The notes under the pieces were generated by a model, which ran no database searches, was not told the origin of the DNA, and worked only from the letters and a program-made list of their open reading frames with translations. Below are positions 9,134-17,652 of a stretch of DNA of 40,415 nucleotides, piece after piece. Made by a program: the position numbers and the translations under genes. Every line of letters starts with the position of its first letter. Position 1 is the first letter of the stretch. The stretch is taken from positions 1 to 40,415 of the forward strand of contig JAMCQN010000123.1 of NCBI GenBank assembly GCA_023382055.1. The letters are read 5' to 3'. This DNA comes from Chloroflexota bacterium (lineage in GTDB: Bacteria > Chloroflexota > Anaerolineae > J036 > Brachytrichaceae).

Positions 9134-9142
9134 TGGTATAAT
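9134..9142 (+). promoter_or_regulatory. Predicted promoter of the 9217 gene (extended -10)
   Basis: The sequence TGGTATAAT at 9134-9142 is a consensus extended -10 element on the plus strand. Transcription would begin near 9149, giving a leader of about 68 nt that ends in a strong ribosome site (AGAGGAG at 9202-9208). The 9001-9216 region therefore holds two divergent promoters, one for nuo and one for this gene. I see no further gene in it. Confidence 0.55.
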
Positions 9143-9216
9143 GCAGGATGTTGTAATATGCACTGAACTACATGAGAATGCACCATGAGAATCCACAACC
9201 TAGAGGAGCGGTCGCT

Positions 9217-10467
9217 ATGAAAAGACCTTCTGCCATTTTTCTGGCGGGTTTGTTCAGCTCTCTGTTCATCATCGGAAGTGTTTTCATGGCATTCCAGGCC
9301 GGCATGTTTGCCAGCGCTACAACCTCAGTACAGGCCAATGGCGACATCAATGTCCCGGAAATGAAGGATAAACCAACGGGACAGAGCACGGTCCCGGAAG
9401 TCGTATTGGTCACGCGCACGCAGGTTATCACACAGGACCCGATCGTTCAAACCGTCTATATCACCGTGACGGAGGAGAACCACCAGCGCGAGGCCGAGTT
9501 GCTCCAGCAGTTGAACGAGGCCTATCGCCTGATGAAAGAGCGGGATGCCATCTACCAGGCCAAGCTGAAAGAGGCTTATGACCGCGCGCAGGCCAGTGCT
9601 GCAAAAGCTCCTGCCAATTCCTCAACCACAAGCCAGGCTGTTATTGTCAGAACCGGCTTGGGCAATACCAGCATTAACCAGACTGCACATCAACAGACCA
9701 CCAGCGGACAGACCAATACCAGCCAGACCGATAGTGGACAGACCAATACCGGTCATACGGATGACACCCAGGTTGGCTCCGCGCTGGCCAGCACTCCAAC
9801 AAGTACGCTCGGCTTAGAGCCGGCAACACCTGTGACCAGCACGCACGAAGGAGATTTGGACCAGCGGGACTGGAAAATTGGCGGCAGCTATACCTCCACC
9901 GTCAGTTCCCTCCAGAATGTGCACGATGTCTTCTCACGGTACACCGACACCCAGCAGACGGTGTCGGGACAATTTGTTAACCTTGATTATCAGATTAGCG
10001 GCTTTCCACTCAACATGACCGCCAACCCGACCGATGCGGTGACCATTTCGAGCACCTACCCGATCACCGTAGATACTATGGTGACCAACAGCAGTGTTCA
10101 GGCCGATGTCAGCAGTCCAACTCCCGCGACGACGGCGGTAACCGACACATCAACCCCCGTGGACACTAGCAGCGCTAAGAAAAGGAATAGCGTCCAACAT
10201 AAGACGAATACCCGGACAGGCGCTGATAACAGCCAGAAGACCGGTGGGACTGTGCAGAACAACTCGGCAACCAGCACAGGCAGCCAGCAAGTTACCAGTT
10301 CCAGTCAGCATAATACGTCTGACCGCAAAGACAGTGACAACGCCCAGAGCCAGCAGTCTTCCCAGCAGAACAATGATAAAAAGGACGATGGCGGCCAGCG
10401 TGACAAAGGTCACCAGCAGGACAAAGGTCACCAGCAGCGGGACAGGAACAAGAAGCAGGAACCCTAG
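9217..10467 (+). CDS. Exported or membrane-anchored Ser/Thr/Gln-rich protein with short coiled coil
   Basis: I do not recognise this 416-residue protein. The ATG at 9217 is chosen because AGAGGAG lies 8 nt before it and because it puts MKRPS directly before one hydrophobic helix (about residues 7-30); an in-frame ATG at 9172 is weaker. After the helix comes a short folded-looking part (VVLVTRTQVITQDPIVQTVYITVT), a charged helix likely to form a coiled coil (about 85-122, heptad-like leucines in REAELLQQLNEAYRLMKERD), then about 290 residues of low-complexity Ser/Thr/Gln/Asn sequence with small repeats (SGQTNT twice, DKGHQQ twice, the latter encoded by an 18-nt tandem duplication). The tail is highly charged (Lys/Asp/Arg). 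No cysteine is present. It looks like a cell-surface or wall-spanning protein. It precedes a two-component pair on the same strand. Confidence 0.7.
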   Translation: MKRPSAIFLAGLFSSLFIIGSVFMAFQAGMFASATTSVQANGDINVPEMKDKPTGQSTVPEVVLVTRTQVITQDPIVQTVYITVTEENHQREAELLQQLNEAYRLMKERDAIYQAKLKEAYDRAQASAAKAPANSSTTSQAVIVRTGLGNTSINQTAHQQTTSGQTNTSQTDSGQTNTGHTDDTQVGSALASTPTSTLGLEPATPVTSTHEGDLDQRDWKIGGSYTSTVSSLQNVHDVFSRYTDTQQTVSGQFVNLDYQISGFPLNMTANPTDAVTISSTYPITVDTMVTNSSVQADVSSPTPATTAVTDTSTPVDTSSAKKRNSVQHKTNTRTGADNSQKTGGTVQNNSATSTGSQQVTSSSQHNTSDRKDSDNAQSQQSSQQNNDKKDDGGQRDKGHQQDKGHQQRDRNKKQEP

Positions 10468-10521
10468 CATCAGAAACCTGTTCACTAATAACGAGCCGGT
10501 ATTCCCGATCTGACAATCATT

Positions 10522-10557
10522 ACAGCCCGCACAGCCTGAATGGCCGGTGCGGGCTGT
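10522..10557 (+). terminator. Hairpin terminator after the 9217 gene
   Basis: Perfect 11-bp GC-rich arms, ACAGCCCGCAC at 10522-10532 and its complement at 10547-10557, enclose a 14-nt loop. The hairpin lies 54 nt after the stop codon and 36 nt before the response regulator. Only a weak U-rich stretch (ATCAGTTATT) follows, so termination efficiency is uncertain. It separates the surface-protein transcript from the two-component operon. A possible -10 for the latter, TATCAT at 10577-10582, follows it. Confidence 0.55.
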
Positions 10558-10592
10558 ATCAGTTATTACAAGGCATTATCATTGGGTTTAAC

Positions 10593-11279
10593 ATGCGAAT
10601 ATTACTGGCAGAAGACGATCAACGAATTGCAGGCTTTATCAGCCGCGGGCTGCAGGAAGAAGGCTATCTCGTGCAACGCGTCACTGACGGCGAACAAGCC
10701 CTGGAGTTTGCCACAGCCGATCCCCTGACACCATTCGAGTTGATCATCCTCGACATTCTGATGCCGAAGCGCGATGGATTATCGGTATGCCGCGAGTTGC
10801 GCACACGCGGTATTCATGTGCCGATACTGATGCTCACCGCGCTGGATACCCTGGATGACCGCGTCCGTGGGCTCGACAGCGGCGCCGATGACTACCTGGT
10901 AAAACCGTTTGCATTTCCTGAGCTGATGGCGCGCCTGCGCGCACTCTCCCGCAGAATGCCGATTGCGTCAAAGACCAATGTGCTGCAGATAGGCGACCTG
11001 CAACTGGATACGGTCGCCCATACCGCGCAGCGGGGTAATCGCAGAATCGATTTAAGCTCGCGCGAATATCATCTGCTGGAATACCTGATGCGCCATGTCG
11101 GCCGGCCTGTCAGCAGAACCAGTATTCTGCAGGCCATCTGGTCTTTCGATTACGATGGCGCTTCCAATGTGGTTGACGTGTACGTCGGATACTTGCGTCG
11201 AAAAATCGATCACGAAGGAGAACCACCGCTGGTGCATACCGTGCGCGGCGTGGGTTATAAAATCGCGGAGTCACCGTAG
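10593..11279 (+). CDS. OmpR/PhoB-family response regulator
   Basis: This is a 228-residue two-domain DNA-binding regulator. The receiver domain (about 1-120) has the acidic pocket EDD at 7-9, the phospho-acceptor Asp54 in LIILDILMPKRDG, the Thr in LMLTA, and the Lys in YLVKPF. The C-terminal part (about 128-226) is a winged helix of the PhoB type, ending VVDVYVGYLRRKID, LVHTVRGVGYKI. Its stop codon overlaps the start of the next gene by one base (TAGTG), so it is translationally coupled to the histidine kinase-ApbE fusion, its evident partner. The family fits best with CusR/QseB-like regulators; target genes cannot be named from the sequence. Confidence 0.95.
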   Translation: MRILLAEDDQRIAGFISRGLQEEGYLVQRVTDGEQALEFATADPLTPFELIILDILMPKRDGLSVCRELRTRGIHVPILMLTALDTLDDRVRGLDSGADDYLVKPFAFPELMARLRALSRRMPIASKTNVLQIGDLQLDTVAHTAQRGNRRIDLSSREYHLLEYLMRHVGRPVSRTSILQAIWSFDYDGASNVVDVYVGYLRRKIDHEGEPPLVHTVRGVGYKIAESP

Positions 11280-13804
11280 TGTTCGGGTTCGTCCGTAGCC
11301 TGCGTTTCAAACTGACGCTGTGGTTTGTCGGCGTGCTGGCTATCGTCATTTTCGTCATCAGCGCGCTGCTTTACTTTGGTCTGGAACGGGTGTTGCTGCA
11401 GAGCGTCGATGCCAACCTGCGCACGGCAGGGGTCAGAAGCGTGGCTCCGGCCAGCACAACGCCAACTACGCAGGAACCGGGTTATCCGCAGAGCCTGCAG
11501 AGCGATCAATTGCGCCGGCTGGTGCTATTGAGCAACACGCCTGCGCGCCTGCTGGCGCTGGACGGCAGTGTGCTGCAGAGCGATCCACTTTTCCCTCAGG
11601 GCATTTCCATCACGCAGGAAGCGTTGACGACGGCGGCCAGCGGCGCCGCGCGCTTCGAGACCATTGAGGTGAATTCGAACATTTATCGCCTGTATACCGC
11701 CCCGGTCAAGGTCAATGATATCCGCGCCGCCGTAGTGCAGGTCGTCGATTCAATGGACGACCAGGTGAACACACTGGCGGGACTGCGCTCCCTTCTGGCC
11801 TGGTTGATTCCCCTTTCGCTGATATTCGCCGGGATCAGCGGCTCATTCCTGGCGGGGCGCGCTCTTGCTCCCATGACGCGCGTCCGCCGCGACGTCGAGA
11901 AAATCATCGAGCAATCCGACCTGTCACACCGGGTCAGCGCGGACTTACCCGATGACGAAGTCGGGCAACTGGCGCGCACGTTCGATCAGTTGCTCGAACG
12001 CGTGGAACAGGCAATGGAACGCGAGCGCCGCTTCACCTCCGATGCATCCCACGAATTGCGCACCCCGCTGACTGTGCTGAAGGGCGAGATTTCAGTCGCG
12101 CTGGCGCGCGTGCGTTCCGCCGAGGATTACCGCACGACATTGTCTCAGCTTGAGTCAACCGTAGACGATATGAGCCAGTTGGTGGAAGATCTATTGACGC
12201 TGACGCGCGCGGCTGCCAACAAACAGATGACCATCCTGTCGCCGCTCAACGTCACCGAACTGGTGCTGACCATCTGCGACCGCATGCAGGTCATCGCGTT
12301 TGGTAAAGGCATCGCTCTGAACCCGCCCACCGAAACGGCCGCGGTGATCGTCAATGCCGACCGCATCAAGTTGCAGCGCGTATTTACCAACCTGATCGAC
12401 AATGCGTTGCGCTATACCCACAAAGGCGGCCGAGTGGATGTCGTTTTGAGACTTGCCGGGAAGGACGTCTGCATCGATGTACGCGACACCGGCCATGGAA
12501 TCGCCGCCAAGCACCTGCCGAAGCTATTCCAACGGTTTTACCGCGCTGACAACGATCGCGCGCGCGACAGCGGCGGGTCGGGCTTAGGGCTTGCTATTGC
12601 ACAGTCAATTGCCAAGGGGCACGGCGGCAAGATCACGCTGGAAAGCACACTCGGGCGCGGGTCGTGTTTCACGGTAACGCTGCCGCTTGCTCCCGCGCAG
12701 GAGGTATTCCCGCTGCCGGACGCCGAAAGCCAGACGCCTGAAAGCGTTCCCGCCCTCAACGAGGGCAAAACACAGCCCAACCCGATACCGGTGACCGTTC
12801 ATACGGTATCCAGCGTCGAACTCCATGACCGCACGTTCCGCGCGATGAACACCGACATCACGCTCTTCCTCCTCAGCGCCGATACGCGACATGCCAATGG
12901 CGTGCTGGACGCCGCCGAGTGGTTCTTTGTGCAGACCGAATGGCGTTTGAGCCGCTTCCGCGAGGGCAGCGAGTTGTCGGCGCTGAATCGCAGCGGCAGC
13001 GCCATAGCCAGCCGCACGCTCTTCCAGATTCTGCAACTGGCTGCCCAGGCGCACGCGGACAGTAATGGCGTCTTCAACCCGTTGATCACGCCGGCGCTGG
13101 CCGCAGCCGGGTATGACCACACATTTGATGAAATCGGAACGGACGCCGTCATAACCAGTCAGATGGACGCCTCGATTGATGCGCCGTCCGACGCGGGTGT
13201 ACTGGTCAAATCGGCCGTTGCCGGGGCGTTGCACATCCCGACGTTTACCGATTCGGTTGCCCTGAACCCGATTACCCGGCTGGTCACACTGCGCAACGGC
13301 GCACAGTTGGACCTGGGCGGGATCGCCAAAGGCTGGGCCATAGACCGTGCATTCCGCACACTATCCAAATTGGGGCCGTGCTGTGTGAATGCCGGCGGGG
13401 ATGTGCATGTCGGCGGATCATTCGAAGAAGGCGGCAAAGGCTGGCGTATCGACATCGCCGATCCATTTGCGGCCAACGACGCTGAAGAGCAGAGTGCGAG
13501 AGCTGTGGTTTTGAAGGACCAGGCCATCGCCACCTCCGGCATCATGAAACGCCGCTGGATCGTCAATGGCAACGAGAAACATCACCTCATTGACCCGCGC
13601 ACCGGCCAGCCTGCCCAAAACAGTCTGTTGTTTGTCACCGCTATCGCTGACACAGCCGTGCAGGCGGAAGTCGCCGCCAAGACCATCTTCATCCTGGGAG
13701 AGGAGGAAGGCAGCGCCTGGGCCACGGACCGCCGCATCCCAGCGCTGCTCATGTTCCGCGATGGCGAATACCTGTGCAACGAGTATTTCCCGTCCACGGA
13801 ATAA
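11279..13804 (+). CDS. Sensor histidine kinase fused to an ApbE-type FAD:protein FMN transferase domain
   Basis: This single 841-residue frame begins at GTG 11279. Part one is a classic membrane kinase: TM helix about 10-33, extracytoplasmic sensor about 34-170, TM about 172-191, HAMP about 192-245, phospho-acceptor His258 in SHELRTPLT, N-box with Asn375 (NLIDNALRY), and G-box GGSGLGL at 432-438. A linker of about 50 residues (475-515) leads into part two, a full ApbE domain from about 518 to 838: RAMNTDI at 521-527, DLGGIAKGWAID at 678-689, NAGGD at 704-708, ATSG at 751-754 and HLIDPRTG at 769-776. ApbE enzymes move FMN from FAD onto Thr or Ser of target flavoproteins, using Mg2+. The common C-terminal metal motif (AD then T four residues on) reads E797 and K801 here. 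In this topology the ApbE part is cytoplasmic, whereas most ApbE proteins are exported. No stop or internal start separates the parts. The partner regulator overlaps it by 1 nt. Confidence 0.93.
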   Translation: MFGFVRSLRFKLTLWFVGVLAIVIFVISALLYFGLERVLLQSVDANLRTAGVRSVAPASTTPTTQEPGYPQSLQSDQLRRLVLLSNTPARLLALDGSVLQSDPLFPQGISITQEALTTAASGAARFETIEVNSNIYRLYTAPVKVNDIRAAVVQVVDSMDDQVNTLAGLRSLLAWLIPLSLIFAGISGSFLAGRALAPMTRVRRDVEKIIEQSDLSHRVSADLPDDEVGQLARTFDQLLERVEQAMERERRFTSDASHELRTPLTVLKGEISVALARVRSAEDYRTTLSQLESTVDDMSQLVEDLLTLTRAAANKQMTILSPLNVTELVLTICDRMQVIAFGKGIALNPPTETAAVIVNADRIKLQRVFTNLIDNALRYTHKGGRVDVVLRLAGKDVCIDVRDTGHGIAAKHLPKLFQRFYRADNDRARDSGGSGLGLAIAQSIAKGHGGKITLESTLGRGSCFTVTLPLAPAQEVFPLPDAESQTPESVPALNEGKTQPNPIPVTVHTVSSVELHDRTFRAMNTDITLFLLSADTRHANGVLDAAEWFFVQTEWRLSRFREGSELSALNRSGSAIASRTLFQILQLAAQAHADSNGVFNPLITPALAAAGYDHTFDEIGTDAVITSQMDASIDAPSDAGVLVKSAVAGALHIPTFTDSVALNPITRLVTLRNGAQLDLGGIAKGWAIDRAFRTLSKLGPCCVNAGGDVHVGGSFEEGGKGWRIDIADPFAANDAEEQSARAVVLKDQAIATSGIMKRRWIVNGNEKHHLIDPRTGQPAQNSLLFVTAIADTAVQAEVAAKTIFILGEEEGSAWATDRRIPALLMFRDGEYLCNEYFPSTE

Positions 13805-13805
13805 A

Positions 13806-16800
13806 CTACGGCAAACGCCCATCGATCACTGCGTCCAGCACCTGCACCGGATGCAGTGGTTTGCGACCGCCCAGTTGCTCGATCTGTTCGCGGCACGATG
13901 CGCCCGGCGCAACGATCAACGTGCCTGGGTCAGCGGCGCGCACGGCCGGCAATAACGAAAGCTCACCCACCTGTTGCGATATCTCGAAGTGTTCGGACTC
14001 GTAACCAAACGCCCCCGCCATGCCGCAGCACGAGGAATCCACCTCTGTGACGCGGTAACCGGCCATTCCCATGACTTGTTTCGCGCCCGTGGTGCTCCAG
14101 ACGGCTTTCTGATGGCAATGGCCGTGGAACAACACGTCAGCATTAGCCGTAAAGCGCGGTTTCAATGACACATTTCGCGCGCCGTCGGCGAGTGCAGAAA
14201 CCAGGAAGTCCTCGACCGACTGCGTGGCGGCTCCGACGGCTTCGGCGTCCTCGCCCGGCAGCAGATCCAGGTAATCATCCTTGAGCATGGCGATGCAACT
14301 CGGTTCCAGGCCGAGGATCGGGATGCCCTTGCGCGCCAGCGGCGCCAGCACGGCGATATTGTGCCTGGCGAGTGGAACCACCGCCCCGGGTTGGCCCTGT
14401 GAAACCAGCGTGCGCCCGCAACACTTAGTTTCTGGCACGATCACATGGAAGCCAGCCCGTTCCAGAAGTTCCACCGCGGCAATGCCGATTTCTGGATGGT
14501 TATATTGCGTGAAGGTATCGACAAAGAGGGCGACCACGCCGCTACTGGCGCTCGTTGCGCCGCCCGGAAGCGCAGATTGCAGCGCCGGCGCTGCGGGTGA
14601 ATGTTTCTTCCACCATGCGCTGAACGTCCGCGGCGCAAATGCCGGCATGGGGCGCTTGTCGGTGATGCCCATGCGCCCGAATAGGGCGCGCGTAATGGGC
14701 AGATTGAGCGCCCAGTTCGCCAGCGGCGCGAAGGGCGCGCCCAGAGCGTTGAAGCTGGCGATATGGCCGAAGAGGAAGGCGCGCAGCGGCAGGCCCTTCT
14801 GCGCATAATACTTCGCCATAAAGTCGCTCTTGAGTTTGGCCATATCCACACTGGATGGGCACTCGGATTCGCATGCCTTGCACGACAGGCACAACGAGAG
14901 CGCTTCGTAAACCATCTCGGCCGTCACCGGCGGCGGATTGCCGCCTTCGCCCGTGTTGGCAATACGCTCCGGCGCCAGCAGCGCGCTTTGCTCGGTAATG
15001 AAATGGCGCAGCAGATTGGCGCGGCCGCGCGTGCTGTGCTTCTCCTCTTTCGTGGCGCGATACGAGGGACACATCACACCGCCATCCTGCTTGCGGCACA
15101 TCCCGTTGCCGTTGCACTGCTCCACCAGCCCTGCGTATGACTTGTCTTTGCGATAGGCGAATATGCTGGTGAACGGGATAGTTTTGTAGTTCGGGCCGAC
15201 GCGCATGGCATTAGCGGGGCCGACCGCATCCAGGTCTTTGCCGCGCACTTTCTTGTTCGGATTCAACAGGCCGCACGGGTCAAAGAGGTCTTTGACCTTG
15301 CAGAAAACCTGATACACCTCCGAGCCGTAAAGCGCCTCATTCCAGCGCGAGCGCTCGTACCCGTCGCCATGTTCGCCGCTCATGGCGCCGCCCATGCGCT
15401 GGCAGAGGTCCAGCGCTGCGTGTCCGATGTCATGCATCGCTTCCACACCGTCAACCGATTTCAGGTTGACCAGCGGCCGCACATGCAGCACGCCGGCGCT
15501 GGCGTGCGCGTAAAACGCGCCGTCGGTATTGTGGCGCGCAAAGACTTTGCGCATCTCGCGCACATATTCGGCCAGGCGATCTACCGGCACAGCCACGTCC
15601 TCGATCACGGAAATGGGCTTGTATTCGCTGCGGATACTGAGCAGAATACCCAGGCCGATTTTGCGCACCGCCCACACATCCGCCTGAGCCTGCGCATCCA
15701 GCATCGTAGCCAGCGTGCACGGCATGTGCTCGCTCGCGACAACGCGCTTCAAACGCTCCATGCCTGAGACGACCTCAGCCTCGCCCTCGCCGTCAAACTC
15801 GACAATCAGCACAGCTTCCGGCGCGCCGCTCAGCCAGGTCATCTTGCGCGCATATTCCGGCAGACCGCGCGCCAGCCGGATCATCAGCTCGCCCATCAAC
15901 TCCACCGAACTGGGGTCGGTCGTCAGCAGCGCGGGCGTTGCGCGCATCGCCTCGTCCAGCGTATTGAAGGACAGCGCCACCAGACCGGTGCGCGCCGGTT
16001 TAGGCGCCAGGCGCAGCGTCGCATCCAGCACGATAGCCAGCGAACCCTCCGAGCCAACGATCAGCGGCGCCAGGTTGAACTTGCTGACCGTGCGCAGGTG
16101 CGATTCAAGGTTAAGCGACTGGCGATTGAGACCGGCGTCCAGCAAGGCTGCCTGAGGATTGGCGGGATCATAAGCGAACATCTCGCTGATGTAGTCGACG
16201 TTATATCCGCTGGCGCGCCGCCACACTTTGGGAAAGTCGCGCCGGATGGCTGTGTCGTTGGCGCGAACCAGCTCCGCCACGGCGGTTGAGATAGCGCTGA
16301 GCGGTTGCGATGGCGAATGAACGGCCTGATCCAGGCTCATCGGCCCGAATTCAACCTGGCTGCCATCAGCCAGCAGACAACGCATGGACTTGACATGGTC
16401 GGAGGTCATGCCATGCCTTATCGAGTGCGCGCCGGTGGCGTTGGTTCCGATGATGCCGCCGATGGTGGCGCGCTCGCCGCTGGCCGGGTCCGGCCCGAAT
16501 TGCAGCTTCATCGGCGCCAGTCGCTTGTTCAACAGGCTGAGCACCACGCCCGGCTGCACCCGCGCCTCCCTGGCTGCGGCATTCACCTCCAGCACATTCG
16601 ACATGTACTTCGACATATCGATGACCAGGCCGGGGCCAATTGCCTGGCCGCACAGGCCGCTGCCGCCGCCGCGCGGGATGATCGGCACACCGTGCTCGGC
16701 GCACAGGCTGACCGCAGCGATCACGTCTTGCGTTGTCTTCGGAAGCACGACCCCTAGTGGAAACACCTGGTAATTGCTGGCGTCGGTGCTGTAAAGAACG

Positions 16801-16910
16801 CGCGTGGCGTCGTCAAAACGCGCTTCGCCGGAGATATGCCCGGCCAGCGCCGCGGCAAGTGGATGGGCGCTTATCGGATTCACAACGGGTGAATGGGTTA
16901 TTGTTGTCAT
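13806..16910 (-). CDS. FAD-linked oxidase / Fe-S oxidoreductase fusion (D-2-hydroxyacid dehydrogenase type, YdiJ-like)
   Basis: This 1034-residue enzyme is likely to oxidise a D-2-hydroxy acid such as D-lactate or D-2-hydroxyglutarate and pass electrons on, probably to quinone. Order of parts: PCMH-type FAD-binding domain (about 30-260; PRGGGSGLCGQAIGPG), FAD-linked oxidase C-terminal domain (about 280-540; HASAGVLHVRPLVNLK, GGAMSGEHGDG), a ferredoxin-like pair of cluster motifs (CNGNGMCRK with VMCPSY, and CLSCKACESECPSSVD), and two GlpC-like cysteine-rich repeats (TKCCGRTLVSQGQPG; SSCCGMAGAFGYE). I prefer the ATG at 16910; a TTG at 16934 is in frame. Its stop codon is one base from that of the kinase-ApbE gene, facing it. 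Members of this family use non-covalent FAD, so it is not an obvious ApbE target. Exact substrate is not readable. Confidence 0.9.
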   Translation of the reverse strand: MTTITHSPVVNPISAHPLAAALAGHISGEARFDDATRVLYSTDASNYQVFPLGVVLPKTTQDVIAAVSLCAEHGVPIIPRGGGSGLCGQAIGPGLVIDMSKYMSNVLEVNAAAREARVQPGVVLSLLNKRLAPMKLQFGPDPASGERATIGGIIGTNATGAHSIRHGMTSDHVKSMRCLLADGSQVEFGPMSLDQAVHSPSQPLSAISTAVAELVRANDTAIRRDFPKVWRRASGYNVDYISEMFAYDPANPQAALLDAGLNRQSLNLESHLRTVSKFNLAPLIVGSEGSLAIVLDATLRLAPKPARTGLVALSFNTLDEAMRATPALLTTDPSSVELMGELMIRLARGLPEYARKMTWLSGAPEAVLIVEFDGEGEAEVVSGMERLKRVVASEHMPCTLATMLDAQAQADVWAVRKIGLGILLSIRSEYKPISVIEDVAVPVDRLAEYVREMRKVFARHNTDGAFYAHASAGVLHVRPLVNLKSVDGVEAMHDIGHAALDLCQRMGGAMSGEHGDGYERSRWNEALYGSEVYQVFCKVKDLFDPCGLLNPNKKVRGKDLDAVGPANAMRVGPNYKTIPFTSIFAYRKDKSYAGLVEQCNGNGMCRKQDGGVMCPSYRATKEEKHSTRGRANLLRHFITEQSALLAPERIANTGEGGNPPPVTAEMVYEALSLCLSCKACESECPSSVDMAKLKSDFMAKYYAQKGLPLRAFLFGHIASFNALGAPFAPLANWALNLPITRALFGRMGITDKRPMPAFAPRTFSAWWKKHSPAAPALQSALPGGATSASSGVVALFVDTFTQYNHPEIGIAAVELLERAGFHVIVPETKCCGRTLVSQGQPGAVVPLARHNIAVLAPLARKGIPILGLEPSCIAMLKDDYLDLLPGEDAEAVGAATQSVEDFLVSALADGARNVSLKPRFTANADVLFHGHCHQKAVWSTTGAKQVMGMAGYRVTEVDSSCCGMAGAFGYESEHFEISQQVGELSLLPAVRAADPGTLIVAPGASCREQIEQLGGRKPLHPVQVLDAVIDGRLP

Positions 16911-16950
16911 GCGATTGCGCCCATTGTATTCCAACGACAGGCGACTTCAG

Positions 16951-16979
16951 ATGTCAGACTTCTGCGAGAAGTCTGACAT
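16951..16979. repeat. Intergenic palindrome, copy 1 of 3 (GACTTCTGCG family)
   Basis: Thirteen-base arms ATGTCAGACTTCT and AGAAGTCTGACAT pair perfectly around the 3-nt loop GCG. It lies 16 nt beyond the stop codon of the NarL-type regulator and before the start of the FAD/Fe-S oxidase, both on the minus strand, so it probably acts as a terminator for the two-component operon. Related palindromes are at 29896-29928 and 33338-33368. Confidence 0.75.
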
Positions 16980-16995
16980 CTTATCGGGACGGGCG

Positions 16996-17652
16996 CTAAC
17001 ACATGTAGTCGCGTATGTTGTGCGCAGCCGCATAGGCTGCTGCTTCGGCGCGATTGTTCACATGCAGTTTGGAGAACACCGAGCTGACGTAATTGCGCAC
17101 CGTGCCCTCCCCTAAAGACAAGATATCGGCGATCTCGCGATTTGTCTTGCCCTCCGAAAGATGTGTCAGCACGCGCAATTCCTGTTCGGTCAGTTCGGAG
17201 AATGCGCTCTCCTCTTTCTTGCGGGCCTGCTCGCGCATGCGGGCAAACACGCGCGAGGTAGTCGTTGGATCGAGCGTCGAATCGCCGCGACCCACGGTCT
17301 CGATAGACTTGATGAGATCGTTGCCACCGATTTGCTTGAGCACATAACCCGATGCGCCCGCCGCGATAGCCTCAAACAGGGTGTCATCGTCGCCGTATGA
17401 CGTCAGCATGATCACTTTTACATCGGGGGCGGACTGGGTAATCTCGCGACACGCCTCTATCCCGCTCATGCCATTCAACCGCACATCCATCACCACGATT
17501 TCCGGACGATGCAATAAGGCTTTCCTTACGGCCTCCTGGCCGCTGGAAGCCTCATCAATCACTTCAAAGTCAGGATGACGGCTCAACAATGCGCGCAAAC
17601 CCACGCGCACCACTTCATGATCATCAACCAGCAGTAGTCTGATTTTCGACAT
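16996..17652 (-). CDS. NarL/FixJ-family response regulator
   Basis: This is a 218-residue regulator. The receiver domain (about 3-120) has Asp10/Asp11, phospho-acceptor Asp56 in [12 protein letters not shown], and Thr and Lys in MLTSYGD and YVLKQIGG. The C-terminal LuxR-type helix-turn-helix (about 152-215) reads [38 protein letters not shown] and [13 protein letters not shown] start at the ATG at 17652, inside the end of the kinase gene (29-nt overlap); an upstream TTG at 17664 is less likely. The arrangement resembles DevR/LiaR-type pairs. A strong hairpin follows the gene. Confidence 0.94.
   Translation of the reverse strand: MSKIRLLLVDDHEVVRVGLRALLSRHPDFEVIDEASSGQEAVRKALLHRPEIVVMDVRLNGMSGIEACREITQSAPDVKVIMLTSYGDDDTLFEAIAAGASGYVLKQIGGNDLIKSIETVGRGDSTLDPTTTSRVFARMREQARKKEESAFSELTEQELRVLTHLSEGKTNREIADILSLGEGTVRNYVSSVFSKLHVNNRAEAAAYAAAHNIRDYMC

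Noticed and set aside
11680-11800. Possible FMN-attachment site for self-flavinylation in the kinase sensor domain (AASGAARFE)
   Set aside because: The known ApbE target motif needs Thr or Ser as the last residue (SGAT/S); here it is Ala, so the kinase is not an evident target.
13806-16910. The giant FAD/Fe-S oxidase as the target of the neighbouring ApbE domain
   Set aside because: This family binds FAD without a covalent Thr/Ser-FMN link, and I saw no S/T-G-A-T/S motif in a suitable context.
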